This document shows positions 45,742 through 56,932 of a stretch of DNA of 64,000 nt, piece by piece; within the stretch, counting starts at the first letter, position 1; the number at the start of each line of letters is the position of its first letter. Position numbers and translations under genes: made by a program. The DNA comes from Ornithodoros turicata (taxonomy: Eukaryota > Arthropoda > Arachnida > Ixodida > Argasidae). The notes beneath the pieces are model-generated. The model had not been told where the DNA came from and made no database searches. It saw nothing but the letters and a program-made list of their open reading frames with translations. The DNA is taken from positions 12,656,052 to 12,720,051 of the forward strand of contig NC_088209.1 of the NCBI RefSeq assembly GCF_037126465.1, in the 5' to 3' direction.

Positions 45742-46767
45742 CACCTATAGATGGTTAAGATTACCTATGAAGACAACCCGATTGTGACAACCTGACATGA
45801 CAACACGCGCTGAATAAAAGACCCTTTTCAGGGCCGTTCCAATTAGTCAGCATGAGGCTTGCAGCTGTGTTAGCAGGAAATCCAAATTGTGTGTTTTTTC
45901 CCTCATACTTGAGGGTGGGAAAATTATGGTAGCCAGGCATAGGGACATTAGTGGGAAAAATTACGGTAAACCGGGGCATTACTTGGAACAGCTACCTCCT
46001 TACAAGACGCTGTGCAGAAAATGAAATAAGTTTGGTGTAGTTGAGGTTGAAGTTTGTTTGATTCTGGAAAGAAAAAAAAAAGAAACGAACGAAAAGGCTA
46101 AGTTGCAATTCCCTAGCAGATGCATTACAGAGAGTCACTATCGGTCATGCTTGTGCAGATGTTTTGTCTTTTTATCTTCCTAACAAGCAAACGGAGTCGT
46201 GCAGGACTGGCAAACAGCACTTCCGAGAAATAGATGGGAAGTCTTCCTTCGAAGACGTTTTCGTTTGGTTTTCATTCAAGCGTTTCACTGCACAGCCAAA
46301 TGGTTCTTCGTCATCCTGTAACACTAAGCGGCATGCTCCTACTTCTGATTTGGGAGTTCAAAAACAAGCCAAGGACGTTTAGCATTCAAAACGCACGCAC
46401 ATACACAAAATTTCGGTCTGCTGAAGTGAAATTAGCAGGCGGCCAGCAAGACGATGTATCAGCGAACCGAACCGGCGTCGATACCTGGGAAGAACATGGC
46501 GGGCGGAGGAGTGAAAGGGAGAAAAATAAAGAGGGCGAGGGAAGGGTTGTCGCTACTTCCCAAAGAGCGATCGAGGGACTTTAGTTTATCGAGGACGCTA
46601 TGACATGCCTCTCTCCATGCAGATGGCGTTTGATTAAAGTGGGCGCAAAATCCGTCGTTTTTGTTTGTCACCAGTGATATCCGTTTCAATCCAATCAATC
46701 CAGTTTGTCCAAAATGGTGGCACCCAGTAAATAAGGGTGAGAATAACGTCACGCTACCCCCCTTTGG

Positions 46768-46852
46768 GGGCGTTTATGTTTATTCGCTCGGAGGGGCTCC
46801 GAGCCGTGTACTATTCGTCCGAGCGCCTCCGAGCGAATAAACATAAACGCCC
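46768..46852. repeat. 27-bp perfect hairpin
   Basis: GGGCGTTTATGTTTATTCGC plus TCGGAGG (46768-46794) is exactly inverted at 46826-46852. The 31-base loop itself contains GGCTCCGAGCC. No TA flank is obvious. Confidence 0.9.
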
Positions 46853-47165
46853 TCGCTGTATTATATGGAGTTCTGTTCTCTGCTCTTCGCATTGCGGTTT
46901 CGGGTTGCTATTGTCACAAATTACCAATTAATGAATCGCGCAAAATCAATGCGAATGTTGTATTCGGTGTCGAGGGGGTGGTTCCTAGCTGTTCGGCATT
47001 TCAGCTATTTTTTTTTTTTTTCGAATCCTTGTGAAGTCTCCCTTAGTTGCATCCTGAAACGGGTCTATAAAATTGATACCATCATGTTCGGCATCTCTCG
47101 TTGGTCTACTTGGCCAATTCTCATGACTGGAAACTGCTTAGAGATATTGAATAAACGCATCTTAA

Positions 47166-47770
47166 AGGGACTATGAAACGATTTTTTTCTTCGTTTCGTT
47201 CGAAAAAAATACATTTTTCTGAGTCTAGAACCGAAATTTTACTTTCGTCGCGCGAGCGGATTTCTCGGGAGCGAATTTAAACGGAGCGGCGAAGGGAGGA
47301 CAGCTGGCGCCGCGCCGTGGCGAGCTGCCGAGGGGAGACACAACGGGCAACTTGACGCGACCACGACCGGCTCAGCAACACGTCATCGTGACGTGTTGCC
47401 GAGCCGAGGAATCCCGCCAGGAGCATGCGCAGTAGGATCCCGCGTATGCCTTCATCGGGAGTGGAAATCTCCATGACAGCAGCTTTCGCGCGATCGGCAG
47501 ATTTCGGCAGCAGCGCGAGCTCGCGGCATTACTTGCCATTGTGCAACACCGGTGACGTAACGGGGAATCGAAGTGCGGTCCGTACAGTTACAACATCGAC
47601 AGGGAAATATGCGCGGGAGAGGAGGAACGCGGAAGAGACATTTCCAGCGCGCGCTCCTCGCAGAGTGGAGCGATTTCGTCCGGAAAAATTTGTGGCATAT
47701 TAGTTTCTTTGCGGGAAGAACAGTTTCCATCGAAAAAAAGTATGGGGGTTCGGGAAATTTCATAGTCCCT
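47166..47770. mobile_element. MITE with AGGGACTATGAAA termini flanked by TTAA
   Basis: AGGGACTATGAAA at the left is inverted at the right as TTTCATAGTCCCT, and TTAA lies outside both (47162-47165, 47771-47774). TTAA duplication suggests piggyBac-type mobilisation, but only the short TIR supports this. Interior has a perfect palindrome GCAACACGTCATCGTGACGT around 47372-47400. Confidence 0.7.
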
Positions 47771-47870
47771 TTAAAGATCGGAGCTGCCTCCGCAGCCGCA
47801 AAGGCTCCAGCGGGACAGACGTCAACTTGAAGTAGTATTTATCGAAGCGAACCAGAGGGCTGCGAGAAGA

Positions 47871-48644
47871 CGACCGTGGGCATTCTTTTGGTAGGCGTCA
47901 CCATTTGAAAGTTGGCTTCACTTAACACTTCTGTGATTGCGGGCAAGCCAGCTTCAAGGCACGCCGCGCGTTGCTTAGCTCTTAGTTTCCTTGCCGTTTA
48001 GCGTGGTTTTTGCTGATTTCTTCGCCATTTTTGCTACGAAACCAGGGTATTATTTTGGGTGCCGTGGCCATTCACCTCATTATTGAAACGGATTTGGAGG
48101 GGGAAGCTGCCATGGTCCCATTAATCTATCAACCAATTAAACTCACCAAGTTGATGATGTCTTAGGTTGTCTAGTGAAGTTAGGTTAGATTAATAGGGCC
48201 ATGGCAGCACTGTCGCATTAATCTGATCTAACTTATCGCTAAACAAAGTCTATGGTGTCTAGATTAGTTTAGTGATAGTTAAGTGAGGTTAGATAAATGG
48301 GGCCATGGCAGCTTGCCTTGCCAAAAGAATACCAGAACCAGTCCCATTGCACTGTGTGGGTTGAACGCTTCGTGAATTGAGCTTGAACACGGCACTTTCC
48401 GCGGCAGCAGGACTGCACTTGCATTTTTTTTCCTTCTTTTTTTTCACACTTTTTTCAATGGGTTCACGGACTCTTAAAGCGGGCTTTTCCGCAACACAAA
48501 TACATTCATTGAAAAGTTCCGCTAAATTTACAAACGTACAGCTAAGTAACTGCGAGCGTTCTTTGAAGTGGGCTTGACCACAATACAGCGTTAGGTGAAG
48601 CCAACGTTCAAATGGTGACGCCCACCAAAGAAATGCCCGACCGT
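47871..48644. mobile_element. Foldback-like inverted-repeat element
   Basis: The outer arms are CGACCGTGGGCATTC...GGCTTCACTTAAC and its inverse at 48590-48644, and similarity continues inward about 140 bases per arm. The centre holds three copies of GGGCCATGGCAGC or its inverse, attached to TTAATCT (48108, 48198, 48298). No coding frame. A possible Foldback-type element. Confidence 0.65.
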
Positions 48645-48746
48645 GCTGTTATTGCCTCCTGAGGCTCGTCTGCTCTACTTTCGATACTTGTGAATAATGG
48701 GAAATTAGCTGACATTTCTTTCACTTCTGGAAGCTCCGACGTGATC

Positions 48747-48960
48747 ATGTCAGGCGGTGCACGTTGTTACGTTCCTGGCTGTATCAAGACGCCCATCGCT
48801 AACCCATAGGTGTTTCACCAGCCGAGGGACCGCGAATACGAAGCGAAGTTTCCCGTGCAAACCCTGACCTACGAGAAAAACTACACGTCTGTTCTTCGCA
48901 TTTTTCGGACGTCTGGCAGGTTCACTGACATTATGCGAATGCGCCTAGGGATTCCAATAA
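48747..48960 (+). pseudogene. Possible THAP-like domain fragment
   Basis: The ATG at 48747 reads MSGGARCYVPGCIKTP, then a stop, then in the same frame FHQPRDREYEAKF. The CYVPGC start and a following F-x-P resemble THAP domains of transposons, but the match is short and the frame is closed. The link with the P element at 44.5 kb is not established. Confidence 0.3.
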
Positions 48961-49207
48961 AAAGAAAGCGTTTGAGTTGATGCCGTGCCGACAATACCCA
49001 ATAAACCAGAAATATCCCAGGTACGTACCACGAACGTCGCATATGTCCGCCACGTCTATGCGACGTTTCCTGTACGTCCACAATGTGACTTTGTAAGGTG
49101 TCTTACTTTCTATATACTTTACTTTCTATATCCGTGGGACATTTGGTAGAGGTAAAAAGAAAGGAGCAAGCGCGCGTTATTTTTCCGATACATCTAAACG
49201 ACGCTGC

Positions 49208-49365
49208 TGCTGCGCGCTATCGCGCCTGGCAGCCGGTTCTGCCGGTATGGTCCCAGCGTGAGGTCACGACCATCTGCCCGTTGGGAGATTCCATCATCGC
49301 TTGTCAGGACTCATGTAGGGGGACACCACGCTCCTCTACATTCGACGTAATCCGGCCATTCTACT
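49208..49365 (+). mobile_element. Gypsy LTR-like fragment, copy 1
   Basis: It shares GAGGTCACGACCATCTGCCC, GGGAGATTCCATCATCGC and CATGTAGGGGGACACCAC with copies at 49856-49999 and 50340-50545. The 5' part is missing or degraded. Confidence 0.6.
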
Positions 49366-49855
49366 AAATTTTTTGGCAAACCAGCAGCGAACAACCTTCC
49401 AGCAGGCAAATCACACCAGGGCCCCAGTTCCCCCGTGGACCAGCAGGGAGATAAGAGCATGTTCCGTTTCCGGCCCTCGCTTCCTTCACGAATGTCCTCC
49501 CCAGAACTTCTCTGGCAGCAACCAGCATTCACGCTCTTGTACCGGTTGCAGTACTGTCGCCCGCTCAGCAACAATCACTCAATTGACTCACTCGGCAACA
49601 ATCAACGATCACTCAACGGAATCAGCAGCCAACGTAATTAGCAACCACTCCAGCACTCACACCTCATCTCTGAACCCGCCCAGATCGCAGCACTCTTCTT
49701 CCCGTCATCCCACTGCGCCTGCATCAACTGCCAGAATCACAAGCCGTGTGTCCAGTCGTCCATCATCCACGAGTCGTCCTCATTTTCCTCTTCATGGTAT
49801 CGACGCGGACCTCAACCGCATGCACCACTCAGTGTCTGAGGGGGGGAGTGATGTG
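49366..49855 (+). mobile_element. Gypsy internal fragment ending in a polypurine tract
   Basis: A Ser/Thr/Pro-rich frame (49373-49921) ends near CTGAGGGGGGGAGTGA, which looks like a polypurine tract just before an LTR start TGTGGCAGCCC at about 49852. The frame has no domain I recognise. Confidence 0.45.
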
Positions 49856-49999
49856 GCAGCCCGTGGACGACGACGACGACGCGCCTCTGCTGCCGCGCGC
49901 TACTGCATCGTGCCAGTGTAAGGTCACGACCATCTGCCCACTGGGACATTCCATCGTCGCTGGTGAGGACGCATGTAGAGGGACACCCCCTCCTCTACG
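49856..49999 (+). mobile_element. Gypsy LTR-like fragment, copy 2
   Basis: Begins TGTGGCAGCCCGTGGACGAC and carries the shared GTAAGGTCACGACCATCTGC and GGACACCCCCTCCTCTAC blocks. Confidence 0.6.
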
Positions 50000-50339
50000 G
50001 AATTGTCGTTAACCTGCAGAAGTGCGAATTTGGTATTGAGCCCTTGGAAACCTTCAGGCACATGGTCTCTCAAGGCTCTCATGGTCTCTTTGGGCACATG
50101 GTCAAGCGCTTTATACTGCAGTGTGTTACCATCCTTCGCTCACTCGAAGCTCTCCTCGGTCATCAGGAGCCTCCCAGACAGTTCCTTGGACTGCGGAGGC
50201 CCATGTACTTTCAGCCGCATCAAGACTGCCCTTTCGGCAGAAACGCTCCTTTCCCATCTGAAGCACGGAGCCCCCGCTATTCCCATGGTAGACGCGCCTT
50301 CCGAGCAAGTTGGCGCAGCACTGCAGCAGAAGTTCACTG
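50000..50339 (+). pseudogene. Gypsy RT/RNase H fragment
   Basis: Frameshifted pieces of gypsy pol. VNLQKCEFGIEPLETFRHMV resembles the end of RT. In another frame RIKTALSAETLLSHLKH and MVDAPSEQVGAALQQ form the RT/RNase H connection and the first RNase H catalytic block (VDAS in relatives). The sequence stops at 50339, where an LTR-like copy is inserted. Confidence 0.75.
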
Positions 50340-50545
50340 TGTGGCGGCCGATGGACGATGACGATGTACACACGCCTGGACCATATGCTCCTCAGTTCCA
50401 CCAGTGCGGCCATGGAGCTAGGCCACCCGTCATCGCCTCTCCATGGCGTACCATCATCGCCGGTTGGGACTCATGTAGGGGAACACCACCTCCTGTGCAT
50501 TTGATCACCCGAACGATATTAAGTTCGGCGTAATTCGGCCCTTTT
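50340..50545 (+). mobile_element. Gypsy LTR-like copy 3, inserted into RNase H
   Basis: Starts TGTGGCGGCCGATGGACGAT directly after the codons for ALQQKF. It carries GGGACTCATGTAGGGGAACA and related blocks. It looks like a solo LTR nested in an older pol copy. A short target duplication could not be confirmed. Confidence 0.55.
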
Positions 50546-51500
50546 CCCATCCCAAATTTGGAAACCTTCCCGCAAGTCCAGTACAAAAGGCACGCTGCCT
50601 CGCAGCCTCGAATCCTGTCCAACCACTATGGCCTGGTGCTCTCCACGTATCCTCAACCTCACCTGTCCAGACCCACTGCCACGACTCTGATCAGTGGATT
50701 GCATTCAACATTCCCTGCTCGTTCCTGAATGGCTTACTGAGCTCGGCATATACTGCTGCATACCGACCTACAGAGAAGGACCAAGCGCCACACACGTGCC
50801 CCACAGGTACTTCAACCATCACTTCAGCCCAATGTTTACCGTACCCTGCATCACTTCTTAGAAGCCCGCGATTTCACCATTCTTACAGGTCACAAGCCGC
50901 TCACGCATGCCTTTCGGTCAGTAAGCCGCTATTCCCGCCGAGGGATTCGCTAGCTGTCTTACCTCGCCGAGTTCTATACGGACATCCAGTACGTCCCCAG
51001 TAGCGAGAACGGTCCAGCCGACGCCCTAAGCCGCATCGCACCGCTGTCTGCTCCACCCATGCCCATCTCTTCTGAATTGCTCTGGACGCTGCTCATGCCT
51101 CGAACCAGGCGTTTCTGTTATGGCACAACAATCATTCATTATCCCCCAGCTTCAAGATGTTCCCCTTTCCGGCGCGGACGTCCCGCAATGTTGCGACAAA
51201 TCCACCAGCGGCCCTTCGTTCCAACTGTCTATCGCAGCACGATCTCCAACGGCCTGTCTCATCCAGGCGTCATCCTGCGTCATTGCAGAGAGGGGTGCAC
51301 AGTTCGAGAGTCGTCTTTTAGCCGATCTCCTGGACACGGCACGACGACGCACGGCTTCGTATCACCCTTCCTCAAACGGCTTAATGGAAAGGTTGAACCG
51401 CCACCTGAAAGCTGCTTTGATGGCGCATAATTGCCGTACACATTGGACCGCCGTTTTGCCCCTCGTGCTTTACTTCTGTTTTTTGTGCCGTCATTATAGT
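50546..51500 (+). pseudogene. Gypsy RNase H end and integrase fragment
   Basis: At 50840-51045 the frame resumes RNase H: HHFLEARDFTILTGHKPLTH, a premature stop, then YLAEFYTDIQYVPSSENGPA and DALSR. Integrase core follows at about 51290-51470, with RGAQFESRLLADLLDTARRR, TASYHPSSNGLMERLNRHLK and AALMAHNCRTHWTAVLP. Several frameshifts and stops are present. 50546-50800 is of uncertain identity. Confidence 0.8.
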
Positions 51501-51589
51501 AGGATAAAGGAAATAGCATTGGGATAGTGATTCAATAAATAATAGGCCTCCTGTCTAGGGCGTAACCGTGTTCGTCTATGAACCATGCA

Positions 51590-51900
51590 GCTGCAGAATG
51601 GGAAGTGATGACGTCATGCCCTGGCTCCATGGGCCTGTTTCACGACATTTGGGACGCTCCAAACCCTATTCAGTAGTGATTTGTGGTCGTGTAGCCGGAG
51701 GTTTTTCCGTACATAGGCTTGTATCACCTACACTGCGGCTCTGAAACATCGTGGTGCAACGATTTCCACAAAGGAGATGATGTTCCGGGTACGGCAGTAA
51801 GGCAGGGAACACGCCGGACATGACCGTCAGTGATGACCGTCTAGTAAGGGCGCTCTATACCAGAGGCGGGCAGGTGACGCTGCGGTCACCAGATGAAGCT
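51590..51900 (+). repeat. Dispersed repeat family, copy 3
   Basis: Matches 19020-19300, including GGCAGGGAACACGCCGGACA and GACCGTCTAGTAAGGGCGCT. There is a local duplication of GATGACCGTC. Confidence 0.65.
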
Positions 51901-52944
51901 TTAGTGCAACAGGCCCATTGTTTCATATGGACCCTGTCCGTAGCAGTTGCGTTAACCGTTAGTGAAAAAAAACAACAACAAAAAAACGGTGGCTTCGAGA
52001 TAATAGGATGACGTCAGGACCAATGAGCAAGGTCAGCAGAGGGCACAAGGATTCTTAGCCTCTCGCGGGTACACTGAAGTGTTACTCGTCACTGGTGGAT
52101 GGTGCGCGTTGATTCTGTCCATAGCAGTCGTGTTGGCTGTTAGTGGAAAAGTGTAGCCTCAGTGGGATTCTGTTTGCCTCTCACAGGGTACGGATATGTG
52201 GCTCGTCCCTGGTGGCGGTGTGCATTGAGTCTGGTGGATTTTGTGTCGAGCGGATTTACGATGAGGGAGTGCTGTGTGCATGAAAATACTTTGATGCTGG
52301 TGAGTGTCTTTTCCATTTTGTTCAAGTGCTTCTCTGTGCTTTATTTCCTTTGTTGCCCAGCAGTCACGAGATCTTTCCTCGTGTGACAGTGCTTGTTGAG
52401 CAATGTCCTGACCAGAGCGTCGAACCAAACTGGAACCAAAACTGGAATTAACCATTACCTTTAGCTGGAACTGAACCAGAACCGAACCGATATAAAAACT
52501 TCGGTTACCGGCTCGGGATACCGGTTTGATTCGGGTTGGTGCGTGCTGCCTGTCATCTATCACATCGTCTGGTGGCGACATCTGTTTTGTATGACATAAT
52601 ACCGGTGGCCCATTCGGTAGTGCGGGACATGCAGGGCCAGAGGACGAAGGAAGTTGTCCTCTCCCTGCCGCTTAAAGAAACAAGTTTTGTCATTCCTACC
52701 TTCCAAAGTTTGCAGCAGCAGTGCATCGTAAGAACATCATGTGGAACATTAAAAACATAGTCAAAGAACTTCAATATATATTGGAACGAAAAAAATCTGA
52801 GAGGTCGACTGGATCACCCTGCCAGATTCTGCCTGAAATCACCCAATACTACGCTCAGTAACTGGGACAACAGTGCGTCAGAGCACTGGTTGGTGAGGAG
52901 GCTAGCTACGCCTCCATACGCTCACAGTTGAGGTGGACAGTGTG
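51901..52944. other. Mostly unassigned; degenerate CCGAACCG repeat at 52412-52535
   Basis: 52412-52535 is rich in GAACCAAAACTGGAA and ACCGAACCGATAT words, like 30697-30860. No exon recognised elsewhere. Confidence 0.4.
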
Positions 52945-53420
52945 AGAAGCAGAAGCCTTTCGGCAGGCTGAGCAGTTATTGCAATATTCAAATGTTCTTG
53001 TTCACTACAGTGCCCACAGGCCAATAGTACCGGCTTGTGATGCTTCTCCTTAGGACTGGGAGCGGTATTGAGACTGAAAATGAAGGACGAAGTGCCAATA
53101 GCCTACGACTCCAAAACGATGACAGCATCAGAGAGGACCTTGGCACAGACAGACCGTGCAGGGTTAGCAATAAATTTTGCGGTAGAGAATTCCACGGGTA
53201 TATTTATGGTCGTCATACTTGGATCATCACCAATCATAAACCTATTCTAGGGCCACTGCACCGTGCAAGATCATTACCACAAGCACTGTCGCCAAGAACG
53301 ATATGGTGGTCATCAATGCTATCAGCGTATGACCATGAGCTCGAGTATCAATCTGCACATCACCTGGGTAATGCAGATGCTCTGAGTAGACCACCCCTGG
53401 CAGTGCAAGACAATTCTACA
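52945..53420 (+). pseudogene. Second Ty3/gypsy lineage: RNase H fragment
   Basis: AFRQAEQLLQYSNVLVHYSA and PACDASP are followed by a frameshift, then VPIAYDSKTMTASERTLAQT, another shift, and WIITNHKPILGPL, YDHELEYQSAHHLGNADALS and RPPL. The order matches RNase H of gypsy elements (AcDAS, then YS-type, then TDHKPL with N here, then ADALSR). It differs from the lineages at 37 and 50 kb. RT and integrase are absent. Confidence 0.82.
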
Positions 53421-53440
53421 GATGAAAGACTGTGACCAAC

Positions 53441-53640
53441 CACATGGCCAAGCGGGTTAAGGCGTCCTGCTCTGCTCGTTGGTGGAAGCCAACACCGTGC
53501 TGAAAACTGGTGGTGGTCGATTCGCATCCTACGGCTGTGCTGTCTGAGGTTTTCCCTGGGTTTTCCAGAGACATTCCAGAAGAATGTTGGCAAGTCATCA
53601 CAAAATCCTGACCGTGCTATGTCAGTGACGGTGCTGAAAA
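53441..53640 (+). mobile_element. tRNA-Leu-like SINE
   Basis: The head has A box ATGGCCAAGCGGGTTAAGGC and a degraded B box GGTGGTCGATTCGCATCC. The body has GCTGTGCTGTCTGAGGTTTT and CCCTGGGTTTTCC, as in the Ruka-like copies. So the same tail type sits on a different tRNA-like head. Confidence 0.7.
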
Positions 53641-54925
53641 GGTATCTGAGGAACACACAAGGTTATTTGCAGTTCCCCCTTCGGTAGACAACTTGTGTCT
53701 AATAAAATGCTCTTACATGACTGCATAACGTTACGACCCATGGACATGCAAAGTACAATAGCTAACCAGTCCACAATACATCCTCCACTACCTGGAGAAT
53801 GCTCCTGTCACACTGCAAAAATGGGACCATTCAACATGTACATTTGTTCAAGCAGTGTTGTGGGCTGAATTCTAGTTTCAAGTGTTCAGAGGCTCGTTGC
53901 AGAAAAAGGATTTAGGATACGACTAAACTACAGTTGTGAAAATATTCAGTATTGAATTCGGAAGCTGAATATGGAAGTGCACATTCAAATCAAAGCAATC
54001 TCTCTTCTGAACTGAAGATGCTGGTATGTAGTTCTGTGGCTGCACATGTAAGCAAAAAAACACAACAGGTGTATAAAACAATGTGTGTGCTGCTTTATGT
54101 GAGGACCTGTACACACATAATGTATAAGTAGTAATTTTTACGAGGACCTATTTTTCGCGAAATCTGCGAACGCCCTATTTTCGAGAATTTAAAGTCCCGC
54201 GAAATATTTGAAGCAATGACAGAAAATACGAGAAAGAAATAAGGATCTGGACGCTGATACATCTTATGTATACGGGTTATTACGCCCTTATAATGTGCTT
54301 TCAGCTCGGGACTGCACTGTCGGGCAGTCAATTCACGTGGTGGCTGGTTGAAAGAGGACGGGGTGACGGCTCCAAGTACCGGAGCAAGAACATGGCGGTA
54401 ACGAGTTGAAAAATACGAAGCTGTCACGATGCTCACTGTGTCAATGCGGATGCAAGAATGACGGGAGGCACGGAAATTCGGCAATGACCCCTGACTGTAG
54501 CACTCTGAGTCAGAAGAGCTTAAAAGGGATGAAATGGGTTATTGTCCAGTGTTGTCCTTTTGTTAGTTCAAGGTGGAAAGTTCCAAAGACGCCTCATGCG
54601 GGGGAGACTCGCTGCGGTATCGCGAATTTAAGGTTCTGCGAATAATTGCCTGATCCTGGCTTCTCGCAAATTATTGAGTCCGCGAATTTAACCACTTATA
54701 CAGTACTTAGAACATACATGTACTTATATGTGGTGTATGCATTTGTGTGTGTGTTTGTGTTGCATAGCCTTGTGCTAAATGTGAACTTTTGCACGCAAAT
54801 ATGCCACACAAGAGGACTATACCTTACATGTGGCTGAAGTGGCTGGTCCCAACTTGCCATACACTGCTGTTTCTGTATCAGATAGCAACGCTTGCACAGT
54901 TGTAAATTTTGATTATTTATACCTA
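53641..54925. other. Unassigned; remnants with CGCGAATTTAA words
   Basis: 54145-54200 and 54605-54690 contain inverted TTCGCGAAATC/GCGAATTTAA segments that may be the ends of a 550-bp element. Nothing coding. Confidence 0.35.
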
Positions 54926-55272
54926 GGGCCTGACTTTTTCGGGTTTTATTTTTGGCCAAATTCGGGGGTAAATATCGGGTGATATTTTTCATTTGAAAAT
55001 TCGGGTGTATTCGGGTTAAATCCCGTTACGGCATATTCTGTCGTCAGGAATTCGGGTGTATTCGGGTGATTTTTTTTTTTTAAATAAAAATTTGTCTTAA
55101 CATGGAACTAATGTTTAGCAATGTTATCAAACTTTATTTTAATGCACGCTTATGAGTGTGCCACGCGACCCGGATGTTTTCGGGTAGATTCGGGTAAAAC
55201 CCAAATTTTACAGATTTCGTTCGGGGGGTAAATATCGGGCGGATACGGGTTTAACCCTAAAAAGTCAGGCCC
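54926..55272. mobile_element. TIR MITE, GGGCCTGACTTTTT termini
   Basis: GGGCCTGACTTTTTCGGGTT at the left is inverted at the right as AACCCTAAAAAGTCAGGCCC, with TA outside both. TTCGGGTGTATTCGGGT words repeat inside. A related left end (GGGAGTGACTTTTTCGGGTA) starts at about 63751 and runs to an unclear limit. Confidence 0.75.
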
Positions 55273-56730
55273 TACCCTAGGTATTGTGCATTCACGGGGT
55301 ACCTTTGAGTAAGCCTTCAACGTATACGAGGTACGTAGAACAAGCAAGTGGAGAAATACCCTCTTTATATACAGTGTATCACATTGAAACGTAACACTAC
55401 ATTCCTATACTCTCTGTACGAACAAGTTCTTTTTGTACAGTCTTGAGGAAGATGCATCAAGTGCACACTTTATCACATCCTCATTGCACTGTCATAAAAT
55501 GTGTAAAACCTGCACAAATATTTACTGATAACATTCTGATACCTACATTCATTTGTCACGTTATGCATATTTTACATATATTTACTTACAAGGTAAGCCT
55601 ATGTACAAAAAAAAAAAAACATATTTGCTCGATAAACAATCGCAGTTGTCTGCAATCTGCACAGCTCATACTGCTGTTACGAATGCCCAATACTGAGCAC
55701 TTGCAGCCACACTGAGGCAGCAGTAAATGATGTGGTTCAACAACACAGCGAGCACATAGACAGTGTATAACTATTACAAATAATTTGAGAAGCCCAATTG
55801 GGGTATTCACTCCACTGCATGTCGTAGAGATGCAATACAGCGTTTGACAATCCACACTATACATTCTTTTCATAATGGGCAGTGATCCATACGTATATAG
55901 CAGATTGCATAATTAGGAAGTTCCAACTCATCAGGTATTAAATGAGAAAATGACAGAAGAAAAATAAGAGCATCTGAGTCCAAGCCATTAGCAGTTGCAA
56001 CCGTGCTAAAGGTAACACAACATATGAAAGGAACCTGCACCCATTCACTTCAGTAATTCAAAGGAAACCACAAACCAAACATTACTAATACGATGCAGCT
56101 GTTCATACAGTAGATGTTACAGGAATACTACTAATATAAGGGACATTCCACAAAAGGTACCCAAGAGCAGTAACAGACCCACTGATAATGGTTCCCTTTA
56201 AAAATAAATAAATAAAAAGACCCATGTGCTCGCTTGCTTTTGGTCCCATACTACTCACAACCGTGCGTCCCGCAACAGCAACAAATCGGATACCTGTCTT
56301 TGTTCTAGAATAAGTCCCAAACACTGACTTTTGAGAAAAGAAAATTAAACCCAACACCAAACATACCAAGGAAAACTGAACCCTACGTGTGTAAACAAGT
56401 GGGCCACAACCTCTTTCAATCAAAAGAGAAGCTAGACATTGAAATGAATTTTTGCAGAAAGCATATCACATTAGAGTTGCTACACCTGCAAAAGGTTTTC
56501 TCAATACGTAGGGCAAGAATCTGCGTTTCAGTGGCAGCTACATGAGCTGAGTGCCCTCGTGACTTTAGAAAACTCCCAAAGTCGGTCAGAGGTGCGAGCA
56601 GGAACTGAATAAACATTTCTCAGTATCTTACTGGTCTCACTGAAACCACGGTAGCCCCAATAGCAGTTCACTTGCGAGCATGATACAGGTAGGACAACCT
56701 CAAGTGAGAACTACGCAAGGACAGCAGGCA
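55273..56730 (-). other. Downstream of the copper transporter; probable 3' UTR plus unassigned sequence
   Basis: No exon or element end recognised. AAATAAATAAATAAA lies at 56197-56214 on plus. The polyadenylation site could not be fixed. Confidence 0.4.
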
Positions 56731-56932
56731 TCAGTGACAGTGGTCGGTGACGTCGACCACAGTGGCCTTTTTCCAGCCAAAGATGAAGTACCCACATCCG
56801 GCCCCCAGGATAATTCCCATGCACAGCCAGACATTGTACGTCATGAACACCAGCATGAGAAAATAGCTTAGGAGCACTTGCACCATGTGAAGTATAGTCT
56901 GTATTCCATGAGCCCAGCTTATCATTCGATTC
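56731..56932 (-). CDS. Ctr1: High-affinity copper transporter (CTR1/SLC31 family), exon 4
   Basis: Final coding exon on minus. The acceptor is CCTCCCTATGCGCAG, and the first base completes an Arg codon split AG/G. It encodes residues 149-215 and the stop. TM2 lies at about 166-185 and carries the copper-conducting MxxxM (Met175, Met179) in [14 protein letters not shown]3 at about 186-201 carries the packing motif GxxxG (Gly192, Gly196) in [11 protein letters not shown]. The cytosolic end is [14 protein letters not shown], with the HCH copper-binding motif at the extreme C-terminus, as in animal CTR1. CTR1 works as a trimer that passes Cu(I) through the pore made by the TM2 methionines. A different frame over the same bases is a shadow. 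Confidence 0.93.

Larger units (their letters stand above)
44534..46583 (+). mobile_element. P-element/THAP-type DNA transposon, defective, with intact ends
   Basis: The 42-bp terminal inverted repeats, starting TAAAGTCCCTCGATCGCTCT, occupy 44534-44575 and (inverted) 46542-46583, with one mismatch. The bases GTTTATCG occur immediately outside both ends (44526-44533 and 46584-46591), a perfect 8-bp target duplication as made by P elements. Inside are a THAP zinc-finger start and later transposase pieces in the same orientation. It is 2,050 bp including a MITE fragment, shorter than autonomous P elements. Because the ends are intact, it could still be mobilised in trans. Confidence 0.93.

Noticed and set aside
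49373..49921. Ser/Thr-rich protein gene
   Set aside because: Lies between gypsy LTR-like fragments and ends at a polypurine tract; no signal peptide or domain.
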